64,000 bases of DNA from Pseudoselenomonas ruminantium (GTDB lineage Bacteria; Bacillota; Negativicutes; Selenomonadales; Selenomonadaceae), in the NCBI GenBank assembly GCA_015058575.1, contig SVBZ01000009.1, positions 1 through 64,000 of the forward strand, given 5' to 3'. The notes under the pieces are model-generated. The model did not search any database. It had not been told where the DNA came from and worked only from the letters and a program-made list of their open reading frames with translations. The position numbers and the translations under genes were made by a program. Of the stretch, positions 28,341-36,387 are shown in pieces (the stretch's first letter is position 1; the number at the start of each line of letters is the position of its first letter).

Positions 28341-28383
28341 CTATACACAAATTACGCACAGGAAATCCACAGATTTATCCACA
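28341..28383 (+). other. Four phased DnaA-box-like repeats (possible origin remnant)
   Basis: CTATACACA (28341), TTACGCACA (28352), AAATCCACA (28363) and TTATCCACA (28375) lie in the same orientation, 11, 11 and 12 bp apart. Against TTATNCACA they have 1, 1, 2 and 0 mismatches. Such helically phased arrays are typical of plasmid or phage origins. No replication gene is adjacent. Confidence 0.5.
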
Positions 28384-28410
28384 AGCAAAAAACATCGCTT
28401 CCGAAACTTT

Positions 28411-28422
28411 TTGACATGTCAA
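28411..28422. repeat. TTGACATGTCAA palindrome
   Basis: One of about two dozen copies of the TTGAC-NN-GTCAA family in the window. It lies 27 bp after the DnaA-box-like array. Confidence 0.7.
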
Positions 28423-28448
28423 AGGGATGAAAAACGATCCGCAGCTGC

Positions 28449-28740
28449 TCACAGAAAAGCAATACAAAAAGGCAACACGGAAACCTCCATGGTGCCTTTG
28501 CTGGCCTTGGCCACTTCGTCCTTGGTGAACACGTCTTCCACCTCCATTGCCTCTTGGATTGCGACCTCGCTGGCCTTGAATTTCGGTAGTTCAAGGCAAT
28601 GTATCTCCAGTTTATCCGTCAGCTGGCAGCCGGTTTTGACGTCATAAATGCCAAAGCAGCTGTGCATATCCGGGTATTTACCCGCGTCAAACCGGTTAAA
28701 ACCCAAAATGTTGATGGCCACGATGCGGCTTAACTGGTCG
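28449..28740 (-). pseudogene. Rpn-family nuclease fragment, copy 1
   Basis: Encodes QLSRIVAINILGFNRFDAG... to ...FTKDEVAK, the C-terminal half of a PD-(D/E)XK Rpn/transposase-like protein. It then runs into unrelated residues after 28510, so the 3' end is lost too. The 5' side is cut at 28741, where a copy of the queE 3' end begins. Near-identical to the fragment at 35725-35955. Confidence 0.75.
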
Positions 28741-29019
28741 TTATTCTAGCGCTCCTTTGTCATGTATTCGTATTGCTTTATGCAGGATCGGCAATCAAAT
28801 CTGCCCAATCATTTTATATTGCTACTCTCACAATTTAGTATAAACTCTGAACCCCCTTGATACATAAGGGTTGCGGCGTTTTTCCAATTTCATAAGTTAG
28901 TATAATTTCTTACCATTGTAGAGGCTGGTGGCCCTACTTTTTGGGTATCAGGAAAGGTTGTTTACAATTGACTTGTCAAGTTGACAAGTCAATTTTTTTG
29001 ATATTTTGGGGTGTTACCC
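28510..29019 (+). repeat. ~510-bp direct repeat, copy 1
   Basis: Nearly identical to 35725-36245. It contains an Rpn fragment, a 77-bp copy of the queE 3' end (28741-28817), an untranslated ~150 bp with a small hairpin (AACCCTT...AAGGGTT then GCGGCGTTTTT) and the TTGAC/GTCAA double palindrome. The pair flanks the 29.0-35.7 kb block. Confidence 0.9.
28966..28998 (+). terminator. Double TTGAC-NN-GTCAA palindrome with T-run
   Basis: Two motif copies back to back (28968-28979 and 28981-28992) form a 12-14-bp AT-rich stem followed by TTTTTTT. It could act as a terminator or as a paired protein-binding site. Repeated at 36192-36224. Confidence 0.55.
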
Positions 29020-29027
29020 CCCCGTCA

Positions 29028-29266
29028 ATCCGGGGCGGACAGTCTGACTTCATTCCTGCGGCTTTCCAATCGTCAAGCTCCTGCCTATGCGGGGACTCAG
29101 ATCTTCGTCCTATTTCCGCATAGGTAGGAGTTTTCCTCCTTGCAGCACTTAGTCATTCCGTCAGACAGACCGCCCCGGGCACAAGCGGTTACAGGCAACG
29201 CGTGTCCGTTGCTTTTGGTGGACAGCTACGCCGTCCACGTCAGCACGGACACGGGGGCACGAATAC
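29028..29266 (-). repeat. GC-rich structured repeat, copy A
   Basis: Read on the minus strand this aligns over ~240 bp with 34386-34625 and over ~120 bp with 35225-35345. Shared blocks include CGTGGACGGCG-AGCTGTCCACC (a hairpin), TTGTGCCCGGGGCGGTCTGT, GTGACTAAGTGCTGCAAGGAGGAA, GCGGAAATAG and GCCGCAG-AATG. No protein frame is conserved between copies, so it looks like a structured RNA or a non-coding mobile repeat. A link to HEARO/omega RNAs is a guess from general resemblance. Confidence 0.55.
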
Positions 29267-29268
29267 AA

Positions 29269-29311
29269 AAAGGCCTCAAATCCTTAAAAATGAGGATTCG
29301 AGACCTTTGGG
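29269..29311 (-). terminator. Rho-independent terminator of the Rpn gene
   Basis: On the minus strand AAAGGTCTCGAATCCT pairs with AGGATTTGAGGCCTTT (with G:T pairs) and is followed by a T-run. It lies just after the Rpn stop codon. Confidence 0.75.
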
Positions 29312-29327
29312 GCAGGATTAGATTTTT

Positions 29328-30221
29328 TCATAACATAGACTTTAATTCGTTAAGGCGCTGTTCGGTAAGCCCAGTTTTTTCGCTAATTTCAGCTAATGGT
29401 CTGTTCTCTTTTATCATTTTAATTGCTGTAATCATATTGCTTTCGCCTTCATTTTTGCCTTCTTCAATCCAGGCATCTTTATCGGATTCATAGTCCATGA
29501 TGGCCATTTCGCGGTTCAGGTAGTCGAGGCGTTCCTGCCGGTTCTGCATAAATATAGCGGTTGCGTCCAGCGCAGTCTGAATAGCAACTTCATTCATAGC
29601 CAGTTCCTCCATTTCTTTGGCATCCAATTTGTTGGAGAAGTAAGCCAGCCAGCGCTCCACACTGGTCATTTCGCTGACGGGCTTTTTCTGGAACTTGGGG
29701 ACTTCGAGGAAATGCAGTTCCATGTCTTCGTTCAAGCGGCGGCCGGTTTTCTTGTTATAAATGCTGTACATGGAGTGCGCCGGCTCGCCGGGGAAAATCG
29801 TGTAGCGCAGGATGTTGATGGTGATGGACGTTTTCAAATTCTGATACTTTCCACCCTTGGCGAGGTTCATCAGGTACATCTGCGACCAATAGTAAAGGGT
29901 GCGGCGTTCCATGTTTTTCTTGTCCACAATCTGGACTTCCACATCAATCTGTGTGCCGTCCTCGGTGACGCAGAAAATGTCCAGACGGGTGAGCTTGTCG
30001 TCATCATAGAGCGGGACCATTTCGCTGTTTTGGAATTGAATGTCCTTTATGGCCTTGGCCTCATGCCGGTCAAGGACAGCGTTGAGAAAGTCGATGGTGA
30101 CCTGCTTCCGCTCATCCTTGCCGAAGATGAACTTGAACAGGACATCGTTCATGGGATTGTATTTCTTGTTGGCGATATCGTTTTCAATAGCCTGCTTGAG
30201 AAGGTCTTTTGGGTATGTCAT
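29328..30221 (-). CDS. Rpn family PD-(D/E)XK nuclease/putative transposase
   Basis: 297 residues from the ATG at 30219-30221, nine bases after AAAGGAGG; the frame is open further upstream but without a ribosome site. MNDVLFKFIFGKDERKQVTIDFLNAVL is the classic start of the family. The catalytic core reads DDKLTRLDIFCVTEDG, then IDVEVQ. The C-terminus (MITAIKMIKENRPLAEISEKTGLTEQRLNEL) has the short helix-turn-helix tail found in many Rpn proteins. Rpn nucleases promote RecA-independent recombination; some act in phage defence. The only intact one of three copies here. Confidence 0.88.
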   Translation of the reverse strand: MTYPKDLLKQAIENDIANKKYNPMNDVLFKFIFGKDERKQVTIDFLNAVLDRHEAKAIKDIQFQNSEMVPLYDDDKLTRLDIFCVTEDGTQIDVEVQIVDKKNMERRTLYYWSQMYLMNLAKGGKYQNLKTSITINILRYTIFPGEPAHSMYSIYNKKTGRRLNEDMELHFLEVPKFQKKPVSEMTSVERWLAYFSNKLDAKEMEELAMNEVAIQTALDATAIFMQNRQERLDYLNREMAIMDYESDKDAWIEEGKNEGESNMITAIKMIKENRPLAEISEKTGLTEQRLNELKSML

Positions 30222-30308
30222 GGTAAACGCCCTCCTTTGGGCTTCTAATTGGATTATACCATGAAACGGGATATTTTTCAGCAAATTTCTAGTATGAGAG
30301 GCTTGCAT

Positions 30309-30320
30309 TTGACCGGTCAA
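30309..30320. repeat. TTGACCGGTCAA palindrome
   Basis: A perfect 12-bp palindrome of the TTGAC-NN-GTCAA family. It sits at the breakpoint where the truncated DUF1659 gene begins. Confidence 0.7.
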
Positions 30321-30321
30321 C

Positions 30322-30543
30322 TCCATAATATAAGAACTGTAAAGCATCTTTCCTGAAAATCACCCGTGTAAAGGGCACGTCCAGCACAGGCAAAGACACC
30401 CATGATTACGTCAATCTTTCCGTCAATCCCGAACTGGAAGACGGCGACATTCTTTCCATCGGGAGAAAACTCAGCAACTTGCAGAAGTATCCCACAGACG
30501 GCATCGGCCGCATTGACGCAAGTTCGCTGGCAGAAGAACACTA
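30322..30543 (+). pseudogene. 5'-truncated DUF1659-like gene
   Basis: The plus strand encodes LKITRVKGTSSTGKDTHDYV...LSNLQKYPTDGIGRIDASSLAEEH and a stop at 30541-30543. This is a DUF1659-type small protein without its start codon or ribosome site. It is followed 15 bases later by DUF2922, the usual gene order in Firmicutes. Confidence 0.6.
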
Positions 30544-30558
30544 AGGAAGAGCTAGACC

Positions 30559-30771
30559 ATGAAAGAAACGCTTTTGATTGAGTTCACGGTGGAAAACAGC
30601 AAGAACACCACCATTTCCATCCCCGACCCGCGCGAAGACATCACTAAGGCGGATGTGGTCACGGCTGCGGAGGAAATCGCGACCAAGAAGGGCGTCCTTT
30701 CTTCCGGCAACCCGGTAAACGGCTTCAAACGGGCTTACGTCCGCACCATTGAGGAGAAGGAACTGGAGTAA
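30559..30771 (+). CDS. DUF2922 family protein
   Basis: 70 residues. LLIEFTVENSKNTTISIPDPREDITKADV matches the DUF2922 pattern of a short beta-rich start, then I-x-x-P-R-x-D-I/L-T. AAGGAAGAGC lies about nine bases before the ATG. DUF2922, DUF1659 and YvrJ genes travel together in Firmicutes; their function is unknown. This is the only fully intact DUF2922 copy in the cassette. Confidence 0.75.
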   Translation: MKETLLIEFTVENSKNTTISIPDPREDITKADVVTAAEEIATKKGVLSSGNPVNGFKRAYVRTIEEKELE

Positions 30772-30848
30772 TTGACCGCTCTATGGAACTGGGAAAGGAG
30801 GCCGCTGGGGTAACTGGCGGCCTCTTTACTATATAAGGAGGGGCGAAA

Positions 30849-31055
30849 ATGCGTGTAAATCAGACCACTAACCTGCGGATTGGCTGTGAGTTTAGTTATG
30901 ATTATGACAAGGTGCACTGCAAATACATCAACCTAAAGGTCAATCCTGCTGCCACCGACGAAGACCTGTTCTTTACCGCCCAGACCCTTGCGGATTTGCA
31001 GACACTTCCCCTGTACAGCATTGACCGCTACGACAACTGCGATTTGACTGAATAA
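30849..31055 (+). CDS. DUF1659-like protein
   Basis: 68 residues. CKYINLKVNPAATDEDLFFTAQTLADLQTLPLYSIDRYDN aligns in pattern with the truncated DUF1659 copy just upstream (DYVNLSVNPELEDGDIL...LSNLQKYPTDGIGRID). The ATG follows AAGGAGGGG by about eight bases. Second tandem unit of the same cassette. Function unknown. Confidence 0.65.
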   Translation: MRVNQTTNLRIGCEFSYDYDKVHCKYINLKVNPAATDEDLFFTAQTLADLQTLPLYSIDRYDNCDLTE

Positions 31056-31068
31056 GGAGGGCTGCCCC

Positions 31069-31283
31069 GTGGAAAAGACGCTGATTATTATTCTTTGGCT
31101 GGATGACGGCAAAACCATGAACCTTTACATCCCCACCCGCGCAAAGACCTGACGGAAAATGAGGTTTATTCGGCTATGTTTGAACTGTTGAAGCGCCGCT
31201 GCCTCATGTCGGAAAATGGAGCCAAGGCCACAGGCTATAAGAAAGCCTATCTGCGCATTGTGGATGAGCAGGCCCTGCCATAA
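31069..31283 (+). pseudogene. Frameshifted DUF2922 gene
   Basis: GTG at 31069 (eight bases after GGAGG) starts EKTLIIILWLDDGKTMNLYIP and soon stops. The continuation RKDLTENEVYSAMFELLKRRC...IVDEQALP lies in another frame up to 31283. One extra C in the CCCC run near 31130 would restore IPHPRKDLTENEV, the DUF2922 pattern. Either a real one-base loss or a sequencing error. Confidence 0.65.
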
Positions 31284-31292
31284 GGAGGCGCG

Positions 31293-31445
31293 ATTACGAA
31301 ACAAACAATCCTCACCGCCGTTTCCGCTGTAGGCTTCCCCATTGTGGTGACCTTTTATCTTTTGACCAGCTTCCAGAAGTCCATGGATAAGTTCACAGAC
31401 AAGCTGGGCGAGCTGATACAGGAACTTAGGCGGCTGGAAAAATGA
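31293..31445 (+). CDS. YvrJ family small membrane protein with a non-standard start
   Basis: 50 residues: a single membrane helix (AVSAVGFPIVVTFYLLTSF) followed by a charged helix (KFTDKLGELIQELRRLEK), the YvrJ pattern. GGAGG is present at 31284-31288, but the expected ATG reads ATT (followed by ACG), so the start is either ATT or has been lost by mutation. Completes the DUF1659-DUF2922-YvrJ set. Confidence 0.55.
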   Translation: MTKQTILTAVSAVGFPIVVTFYLLTSFQKSMDKFTDKLGELIQELRRLEK

Positions 31446-31450
31446 CATAA

Positions 31451-31493
31451 GGCGGGCGGCTGACTGGTCAATCTGACTGGTCAAGCCGCCCGC
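31451..31493. terminator. GC hairpin enclosing two TTGAC-type motifs
   Basis: GGCGGGCGGC pairs with GCCGCCCGC. Two CTGACTGGTCAA copies (31460-31471 and 31473-31484) form the centre. No T-run, but it lies right after the YvrJ gene. A similar arrangement occurs at 35458-35489. Confidence 0.55.
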
Positions 31494-31574
31494 TTAGAAT
31501 TTAGGCATTCTCATATTGAAAAGATTTGGCTAGATATTTCAAATTATATGGCGATGTTCACCGTCAAAAATTCT

Positions 31575-31931
31575 TTAAGAATTATAATAGGCATAATCAA
31601 AAATAGCTTGTGCTATATTATCACGAGATACCGGTGCCCAATGACCATACGTTACTAAATGTGTACGAAACAGCCAAGTACCATCCTTTTTGAGAAATTC
31701 ATAATGAGTTTCTTTAACAGAAAATTCGCTATGAATCATAAAGGTAACATCTGTATCAATATTAGCATCGGACTTTCTATAAACTTTTTCCACTGTTACT
31801 AAGAAATCAGAATCGTGATAAACCATAGCACCAGATGCTTGTGCTATTGGTGTGACTATTTTTTCTGTACCTATAATACCTAAAAATAATCCCCCCAGCA
31901 CAAATAACGATACTAATACTTTTTTCAACAT
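31575..31931 (-). CDS. Secreted hypothetical protein
   Basis: 118 residues with a signal peptide: KK at positions 3-4, a hydrophobic core to about residue 24, and a likely cleavage near AQASG. The mature part (YHDSDFLVTVEKVYRKSDANIDTDVTFMIH..., KKDGTWLFRTHLV) looks like a small beta-rich domain. No family recognised. It lies in an AT-rich block with two other exported-protein genes, which suggests acquisition from a low-GC donor. Confidence 0.6.
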   Translation of the reverse strand: MLKKVLVSLFVLGGLFLGIIGTEKIVTPIAQASGAMVYHDSDFLVTVEKVYRKSDANIDTDVTFMIHSEFSVKETHYEFLKKDGTWLFRTHLVTYGHWAPVSRDNIAQAIFDYAYYNS

Positions 31932-31964
31932 AATAAAGCGACTCCTTTCATTATATATAGTGCA

Positions 31965-32519
31965 TTACTGAAAACGATAACTGGTTAGGCTGAAACCCAT
32001 TACTATATTTTGGGGTAATTCAGGCATTAATCCTCCTGCCATAGTTAAAAATCCTCCTAACGAAGGAACATATACTTGACTACCTGCAACCTTATTAGAA
32101 AACTTAAGATTATCGACTAAGCTGGATATTGTTTTAATATCTACACCTGCACATGCAAGATAGAATGCTATAATACCCATACATTTATCTCGCATGCCAA
32201 TATCATTTATATTGTAAATACAAGCTATATCATATAATCTACCATTCATATCTTCTTCAAATATAAATGTACCATTGACCGGTGTGCCACCATCAATAAC
32301 TGCTTTATATACATTCTTACCATTTTCAGATTTCATAAATGAATAATTGGATAATCTTCCAAGTTTTCTGCTTAATTTACTTTGGATTTCTACTGAGTTT
32401 AATAAAGAAGCTATCTGCCTTCCACTTTGGTTGGATAACGGCATATCTCCAGCATATACAGTGTTGCATATAAAGGCACTCATGATAATTAAAAAATTTA
32501 ACAAAAATATTCTTTTCAT
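31965..32519 (-). CDS. Secreted hypothetical protein
   Basis: 184 residues from the ATG at 32517-32519, eight bases after GGAGG. Signal peptide MKRIFLLNFLIIMSAF...YAGD. The mature domain shows no known motif; the C-terminal half (GIIAFYLACAGVDIKTISSLVDNL) is more hydrophobic. Same AT-rich block as its neighbours. Confidence 0.6.
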   Translation of the reverse strand: MKRIFLLNFLIIMSAFICNTVYAGDMPLSNQSGRQIASLLNSVEIQSKLSRKLGRLSNYSFMKSENGKNVYKAVIDGGTPVNGTFIFEEDMNGRLYDIACIYNINDIGMRDKCMGIIAFYLACAGVDIKTISSLVDNLKFSNKVAGSQVYVPSLGGFLTMAGGLMPELPQNIVMGFSLTSYRFQ

Positions 32520-32540
32520 AATTAGCACCTCCTTTTATTA

Positions 32541-33349
32541 TCAATAGTTATATATTTGTCTGTTGTTTAACAAATATGATAGAGCGAAATTCAAAACTGG
32601 TAACATAACATGGTAAGACCCTAATTTTAATGTTTGTTCAGAATATCCCGTGTTAATGTAACTAGATATATCATCAACATACAACCAATCACCGTAAACA
32701 CTTTGAACAAATGCGCTACTTTCTCCAGTTGATACAGCTGCATATGCATCATTCCAAATTACGAAATTCACCATGATTATTCTATTAGCATTCAAGGCAT
32801 TCTTAATTGATAAAGGAATATTTATTTCTTTTATAATTAAAGTATTTCGATAACCGTCAAGGCTAGAAATTCTTGGAATGACATAAACATTTCCATTGTT
32901 TTCCAAAACATGACCACCATATAAGTCATCTATACTTATAACATGGTTAGTCCTATGGGAAAGTTCTTTCCAAAAATGGTGCAAATGTTTACTAACAAAT
33001 ATGTTTATTTTGGCTCCTCCAAAGTAAATTATACCATTATTCTCATCATTCTTGTATTGAATGATTTTTGCTATTTAACTATTGAATACTTTATCATCTC
33101 TACTTATATAATGACGTAGCAGAGCTATTTCTATTTTATCCATATTATTTTCTTTTATAACGATTGAGGATAAATCGGCAACGATGTATTTTTGATTATC
33201 AGCTCCAGAGTCTGGTAAACAAATATAATTTTTATTTCCGTGCCAATAATAGTTTTCTCCAATCTTCATAGCATCATCCGGCTCCGCTGATGATATGGAT
33301 GGAGTATATAGAACAATATGAAGTAAAATGTAAACTTAATATTTCTCAT
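32541..33349 (-). pseudogene. Secreted-protein gene broken by a frameshift and a stop codon
   Basis: GGAGG and an ATG at 33347-33349 begin a signal peptide (MRNIKFTFYFILFYIL). The expected continuation SISSAEPDDAMKIGENYYWHG lies in another frame. That frame stops at TAA (33075-33077) and then continues in register (IAKIIQYKNDENNGIIYFGGAK... ...LYGGHVLENNGNVYV) to 32541. One frameshift and one nonsense codon therefore split one ~268-residue exported protein. AT-rich like its neighbours. Family unknown. Confidence 0.6.
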
Positions 33350-33368
33350 CGCATATTACCTCCGGATG

Positions 33369-34262
33369 CTAGTCGGCAGAGCGGAGTTGTGCCTTTTGTC
33401 GCCACTGCTCCATAGCTCTATCGAAAGATGCATTTACATTTGCAACTTCTTCTTTTGCTTTGTACGCGTGTTGTAATTCTTGTTCGATGCGGTTTTTCTT
33501 AGCCATAGCAGTGTCTTGTTCGATTTCCTTTTCTTCTGCTGAACTAAATGAAGTGTTTTTTATAGCCTCAATTTCCTCATTAGCAGCATTAAGTTTTATC
33601 CGTTGGATGTCAACTTCATTTTGGGCTTTGTTAGTGAAATATTGTTTTATTGATAAAAAACCTTCTTTATAAGCTATATCTTCTCTTGTTTGTTTATCGC
33701 GTATGTTGGCAATTTGATTATTCATTCTTACGCGTATATTTTCTTTTTGGGTTAATAGTATTTTCTGTGAGTCTGCCACCTTGCTCGAATTATTGTTCCT
33801 TTCTAGCGTTACATTATTAGTAAATCCTTTTTTTATTTCTAAAATCTCCTTGCTGAATAAACCAGTATAATCATCTTTAATTTTTGATATTATTTCCTTT
33901 GCGGAAAGCATGTTGTTATCTTTTATATATAGTTTTGCTTTCGTGTAATAATATATCTCATCTAGGTTTTTAATTTTATCAGAAGTTGGTTTATTCTCTT
34001 TGAGTATTAACAACTTTTTATATGCACTATCATAATCTTTTTCGTCTAAATCTTTAATAATTTCTTTATATAAATTTTCATCATCATTGGAACTGATTTT
34101 GCTTTCATTTTCTTTGTTAGATGATTGTATCCCTTCGTTTTGTGTTGGGGTTAATAATTCATGTGCATATTTTGCACCAAATATTCCTCCAACAGTAGCA
34201 ACTGTAATTAAAAAAATGACAGCTATGACTATTAGTACATTTTTCTTATTTACTATATCCAT
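33369..34262 (-). CDS. Membrane-anchored coiled-coil protein
   Basis: 297 residues. One N-terminal transmembrane helix (NVLIVIAVIFLITVATVGGIFG, ~residues 8-29) is followed by an external region. That region has a TPR-like helical part (DEKDYDSAYKKLLILKENKP..., LDEIYYYTKAKLYIKDN) and a long charged coiled coil to the end. Strongly AT-rich. No enzymatic motif. Possibly an envelope or stress-related protein of a mobile element. Confidence 0.6.
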   Translation of the reverse strand: MDIVNKKNVLIVIAVIFLITVATVGGIFGAKYAHELLTPTQNEGIQSSNKENESKISSNDDENLYKEIIKDLDEKDYDSAYKKLLILKENKPTSDKIKNLDEIYYYTKAKLYIKDNNMLSAKEIISKIKDDYTGLFSKEILEIKKGFTNNVTLERNNNSSKVADSQKILLTQKENIRVRMNNQIANIRDKQTREDIAYKEGFLSIKQYFTNKAQNEVDIQRIKLNAANEEIEAIKNTSFSSAEEKEIEQDTAMAKKNRIEQELQHAYKAKEEVANVNASFDRAMEQWRQKAQLRSAD

Positions 34263-34385
34263 GTTAATCTCCTAATTAGATAATTATTGATTATAGTAAG
34301 GAGTATCTTTTCAAAAAATCCTATTCATTATATCGATGATTATCTTTAGGTTCTTAAGTAAAAATGGGTGAAAAGTTTATGCAAT

Positions 34386-34625
34386 ACCGTTTTTTCGTGC
34401 CCCAGTGTCGGATGCGAAGTGGACAGGCCAGCCTGTCCCTCGAGCAATCGGACACCCGTAACCAGTGACAGGTTGTGCCGGCGGCGGTCTGTCTGGCGCA
34501 GTGACTAAGTGCTGCAAGGAGGAAGATTCACACCCCGGCGGAAATAGTTCGAAGACTTGAGCACCCGTCGGGCGCGTGAGACTGACGACTGAAAGGCCGC
34601 AGAAATGGAGGCAGACAGTCCGCCA
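34386..34625 (+). repeat. GC-rich structured repeat, copy B
   Basis: Best full-length copy with A (29028-29266). It starts at CGTGCCCC-GTGTC after a T-run, has the GTGGACAGGCCAGCCTGTCC hairpin, GTGACAGGTTGTGCC, GGCGGTCTGTCTGGCG, CAGTGACTAAGTGCTGCAAG and CCGCAGAAATGG. Frames differ between copies and substitutions are not codon-biased, so I see no protein here. Confidence 0.55.
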
Positions 34626-35224
34626 CCCCCTCCTTCTCTGCAATTCATGGCCTTTTATCAAGGGCGGGGCGGTGTTCTTCTGCAACGTGGACAGTTTATC
34701 TATCCACCAAAGCAGCGGGACGCCGCCATGGGTGGGATTAAGCAGTAACGACTAGCAGGCTTCCACCAGCCCTTCTGACCACGAAGCGGCACTGAGGGCA
34801 GGGAGTACGGTGGCGCGAGTTATCCTGCTCCGCTCTCGCTGGCCGCCGTAGTCGTCCCGACCGCAGGGAGGGCTGCCGAGCCCCCTGTCCCCCTATCCCG
34901 CAGCATATTATTCCCCGTCTGACCGAGGAGCTACAGCACCGCAGGGCAGACATTCAAGGGAAAGAGGGTAGGCCCTGCTGGTCGGGGCCGTAGGGGGAAA
35001 TGGGGCGGAGAATGGACGCGGATGCGTCCATGTGCAGAGACGGCTCCCTGCCCTCAGTGCCGCCCGCCTTGCTGCCACGGATGCACGACAAGGGCACGGC
35101 CTGCGGATGCCGGATTGTTACGAGCGGGAGGTGCGTCCGCGCGTCCCGAAAGCTGCCCCCTGCACAGTGGCTTTTGCATAGAATTGACCGATTTCAAGAT
35201 TGACTGGTCAAATGCGTTTGTGTC
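34626..35224. other. GC-rich non-coding stretch
   Basis: About 600 bp without a convincing gene. It holds a further fragment of the repeat (CCACCAAAGCAG near 34705) and short GC-rich inverted blocks. The abrupt base-composition change from the AT-rich block just upstream marks a junction. Confidence 0.5.
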
Positions 35225-35345
35225 TCTGGCTTAGGTGGACGGCGCAGCTGTCCACCTAAGCCAGTGGACCCCCGTTGCCAGTTGCTCGTTGTGCCCGGGG
35301 TCGGTCTGTCCGGCGTAGTGACTGAGTGCCGGAGAGAGGAAGGTC
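35225..35345 (+). repeat. GC-rich structured repeat, copy C (5' part)
   Basis: GGTGGACGGCGCAGCTGTCCACC hairpin (35233-35255), then CGTTGCCAGTTGC, TTGTGCCCGGGGTCGGTCTGT and GTAGTGACTGAGTGCCGGAGAGAGGAA, matching A and B. Similarity fades after 35345. TTGACTGGTCAA lies 13 bp upstream (35200-35211). Confidence 0.55.
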
Positions 35346-35457
35346 GGGGCGCGATATCCCCCTGCGACGTGGACGCAGGCGTCCGTGGCGGTTCAAAGGT
35401 CGTCGTGGGTGCCATCGTCCACCAAAGCAGGGATGCCGCAGGGCGGGCAAAGAAATA

Positions 35458-35489
35458 GGCGGCTGGCCTTTGACTGGTCAACCGCCCAC
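35458..35489. terminator. Hairpin with an internal TTGACTGGTCAA
   Basis: GGCGG and CCGCC enclose TTGACTGGTCAA (35470-35481), the same design as 31451-31493. The T-run is weak. Confidence 0.4.
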
Positions 35490-35523
35490 TTAGCGTTTTT
35501 CGTATTATCAGTTTGCCGCTTCC

Positions 35524-35955
35524 TTACCAACAGCTATCGATTAAAACATCTGCCTCCTCGCTGGAGAGCAAAAATGTTTCTATAATCTGCTGAGTAGCCA
35601 AATCTTTGCTGAGTTTGAGTTTTTTCAGTATGGTAATGGATTTTTTATCATTTCGGTACGGGCATATTTCAACCGCGCCGCCTGGTCACGGCGGAATTTT
35701 TCTGCCTTTTCATAAGACCATTTAGCCACTTCGTCCTTGGTGAACACATCTTCCACCTCCATTGCCTCTTGGATTGCGGCCTCGCTGGCCTTGAATTTCG
35801 GCAGTTCAAGGCAATGTATCTCCAACTTATCCGTCAGCTGGCAGCCGGTTTTGATGTCATAAATGCCAAAGCAGCTGTGCATATTCGGGTATTTACCCGC
35901 GTCAAACCGGTTAAAACCCAAAATGTTGATGGCCACGGCGCGGCTTAACTGGTCG
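35524..35955 (-). pseudogene. Rpn-family nuclease fragment, copy 2 (frameshifted)
   Basis: Starts without an ATG at QLSRAVAINILGFNRFDAG, directly beside the queE 3'-end copy. It continues to ARLKYARTEMI, then shifts frame at an A6 run near 35645 and ends KSITILKKLKLSKDLATQQ...ADVLIDSCW at 35524. It is thus truncated at the 5' end and frameshifted near the 3' end. It retains a longer 3' part than copy 1. Confidence 0.75.
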
Positions 35956-36245
35956 TTATTCTAGCGCTCCTTTGTCATGTATTCGTATTGCTTTATGCAG
36001 GATCGGCAATCAAATCTGCCCAATCATTTTATATTGCTACTCTCATAATTTAGTATAAACTCTGAAAACCCTTGATACATAAGGGTTGCGGCGTTTTTCC
36101 GATTTCATAAGTTAGTATAATTTCTTACCATTGTAGAGGCTGGTGGCCCTACAGTGCCCCTACTTTTGAGATATCAGGAAAGGTTGTTTACAATTGACTT
36201 GTCAAGTTGACAAGTCAATTTTTTTGATATTTTGGGGTGTTACCC
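35725..36245 (+). repeat. ~520-bp direct repeat, copy 2
   Basis: Partner of 28510-29019, with the same internal order: Rpn fragment, queE 3'-end copy (35956-36032), spacer, double palindrome (36194-36218). After 36245 it joins a short piece of the GC-rich repeat (36262-36305, minus orientation), as copy 1 joins copy A. Confidence 0.9.
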
Positions 36246-36387
36246 GCCCAGGCGACGTTCTCTGCTTTGGTGGACAGCTGCGCCGTCCACGTCAGCACCG
36301 ACACGAAAGAGGATTTCCCACAAAAACCGCGAACATACTATACATATAAAATGTAGGAAATCGGGATATTTAAGGGGGGAGTTTACA

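Noticed and set aside
34377..35480. Several 60-100-codon frames in the GC-rich block
   Set aside because: They fall on the dispersed repeats, are not conserved between copies and lack ribosome sites.
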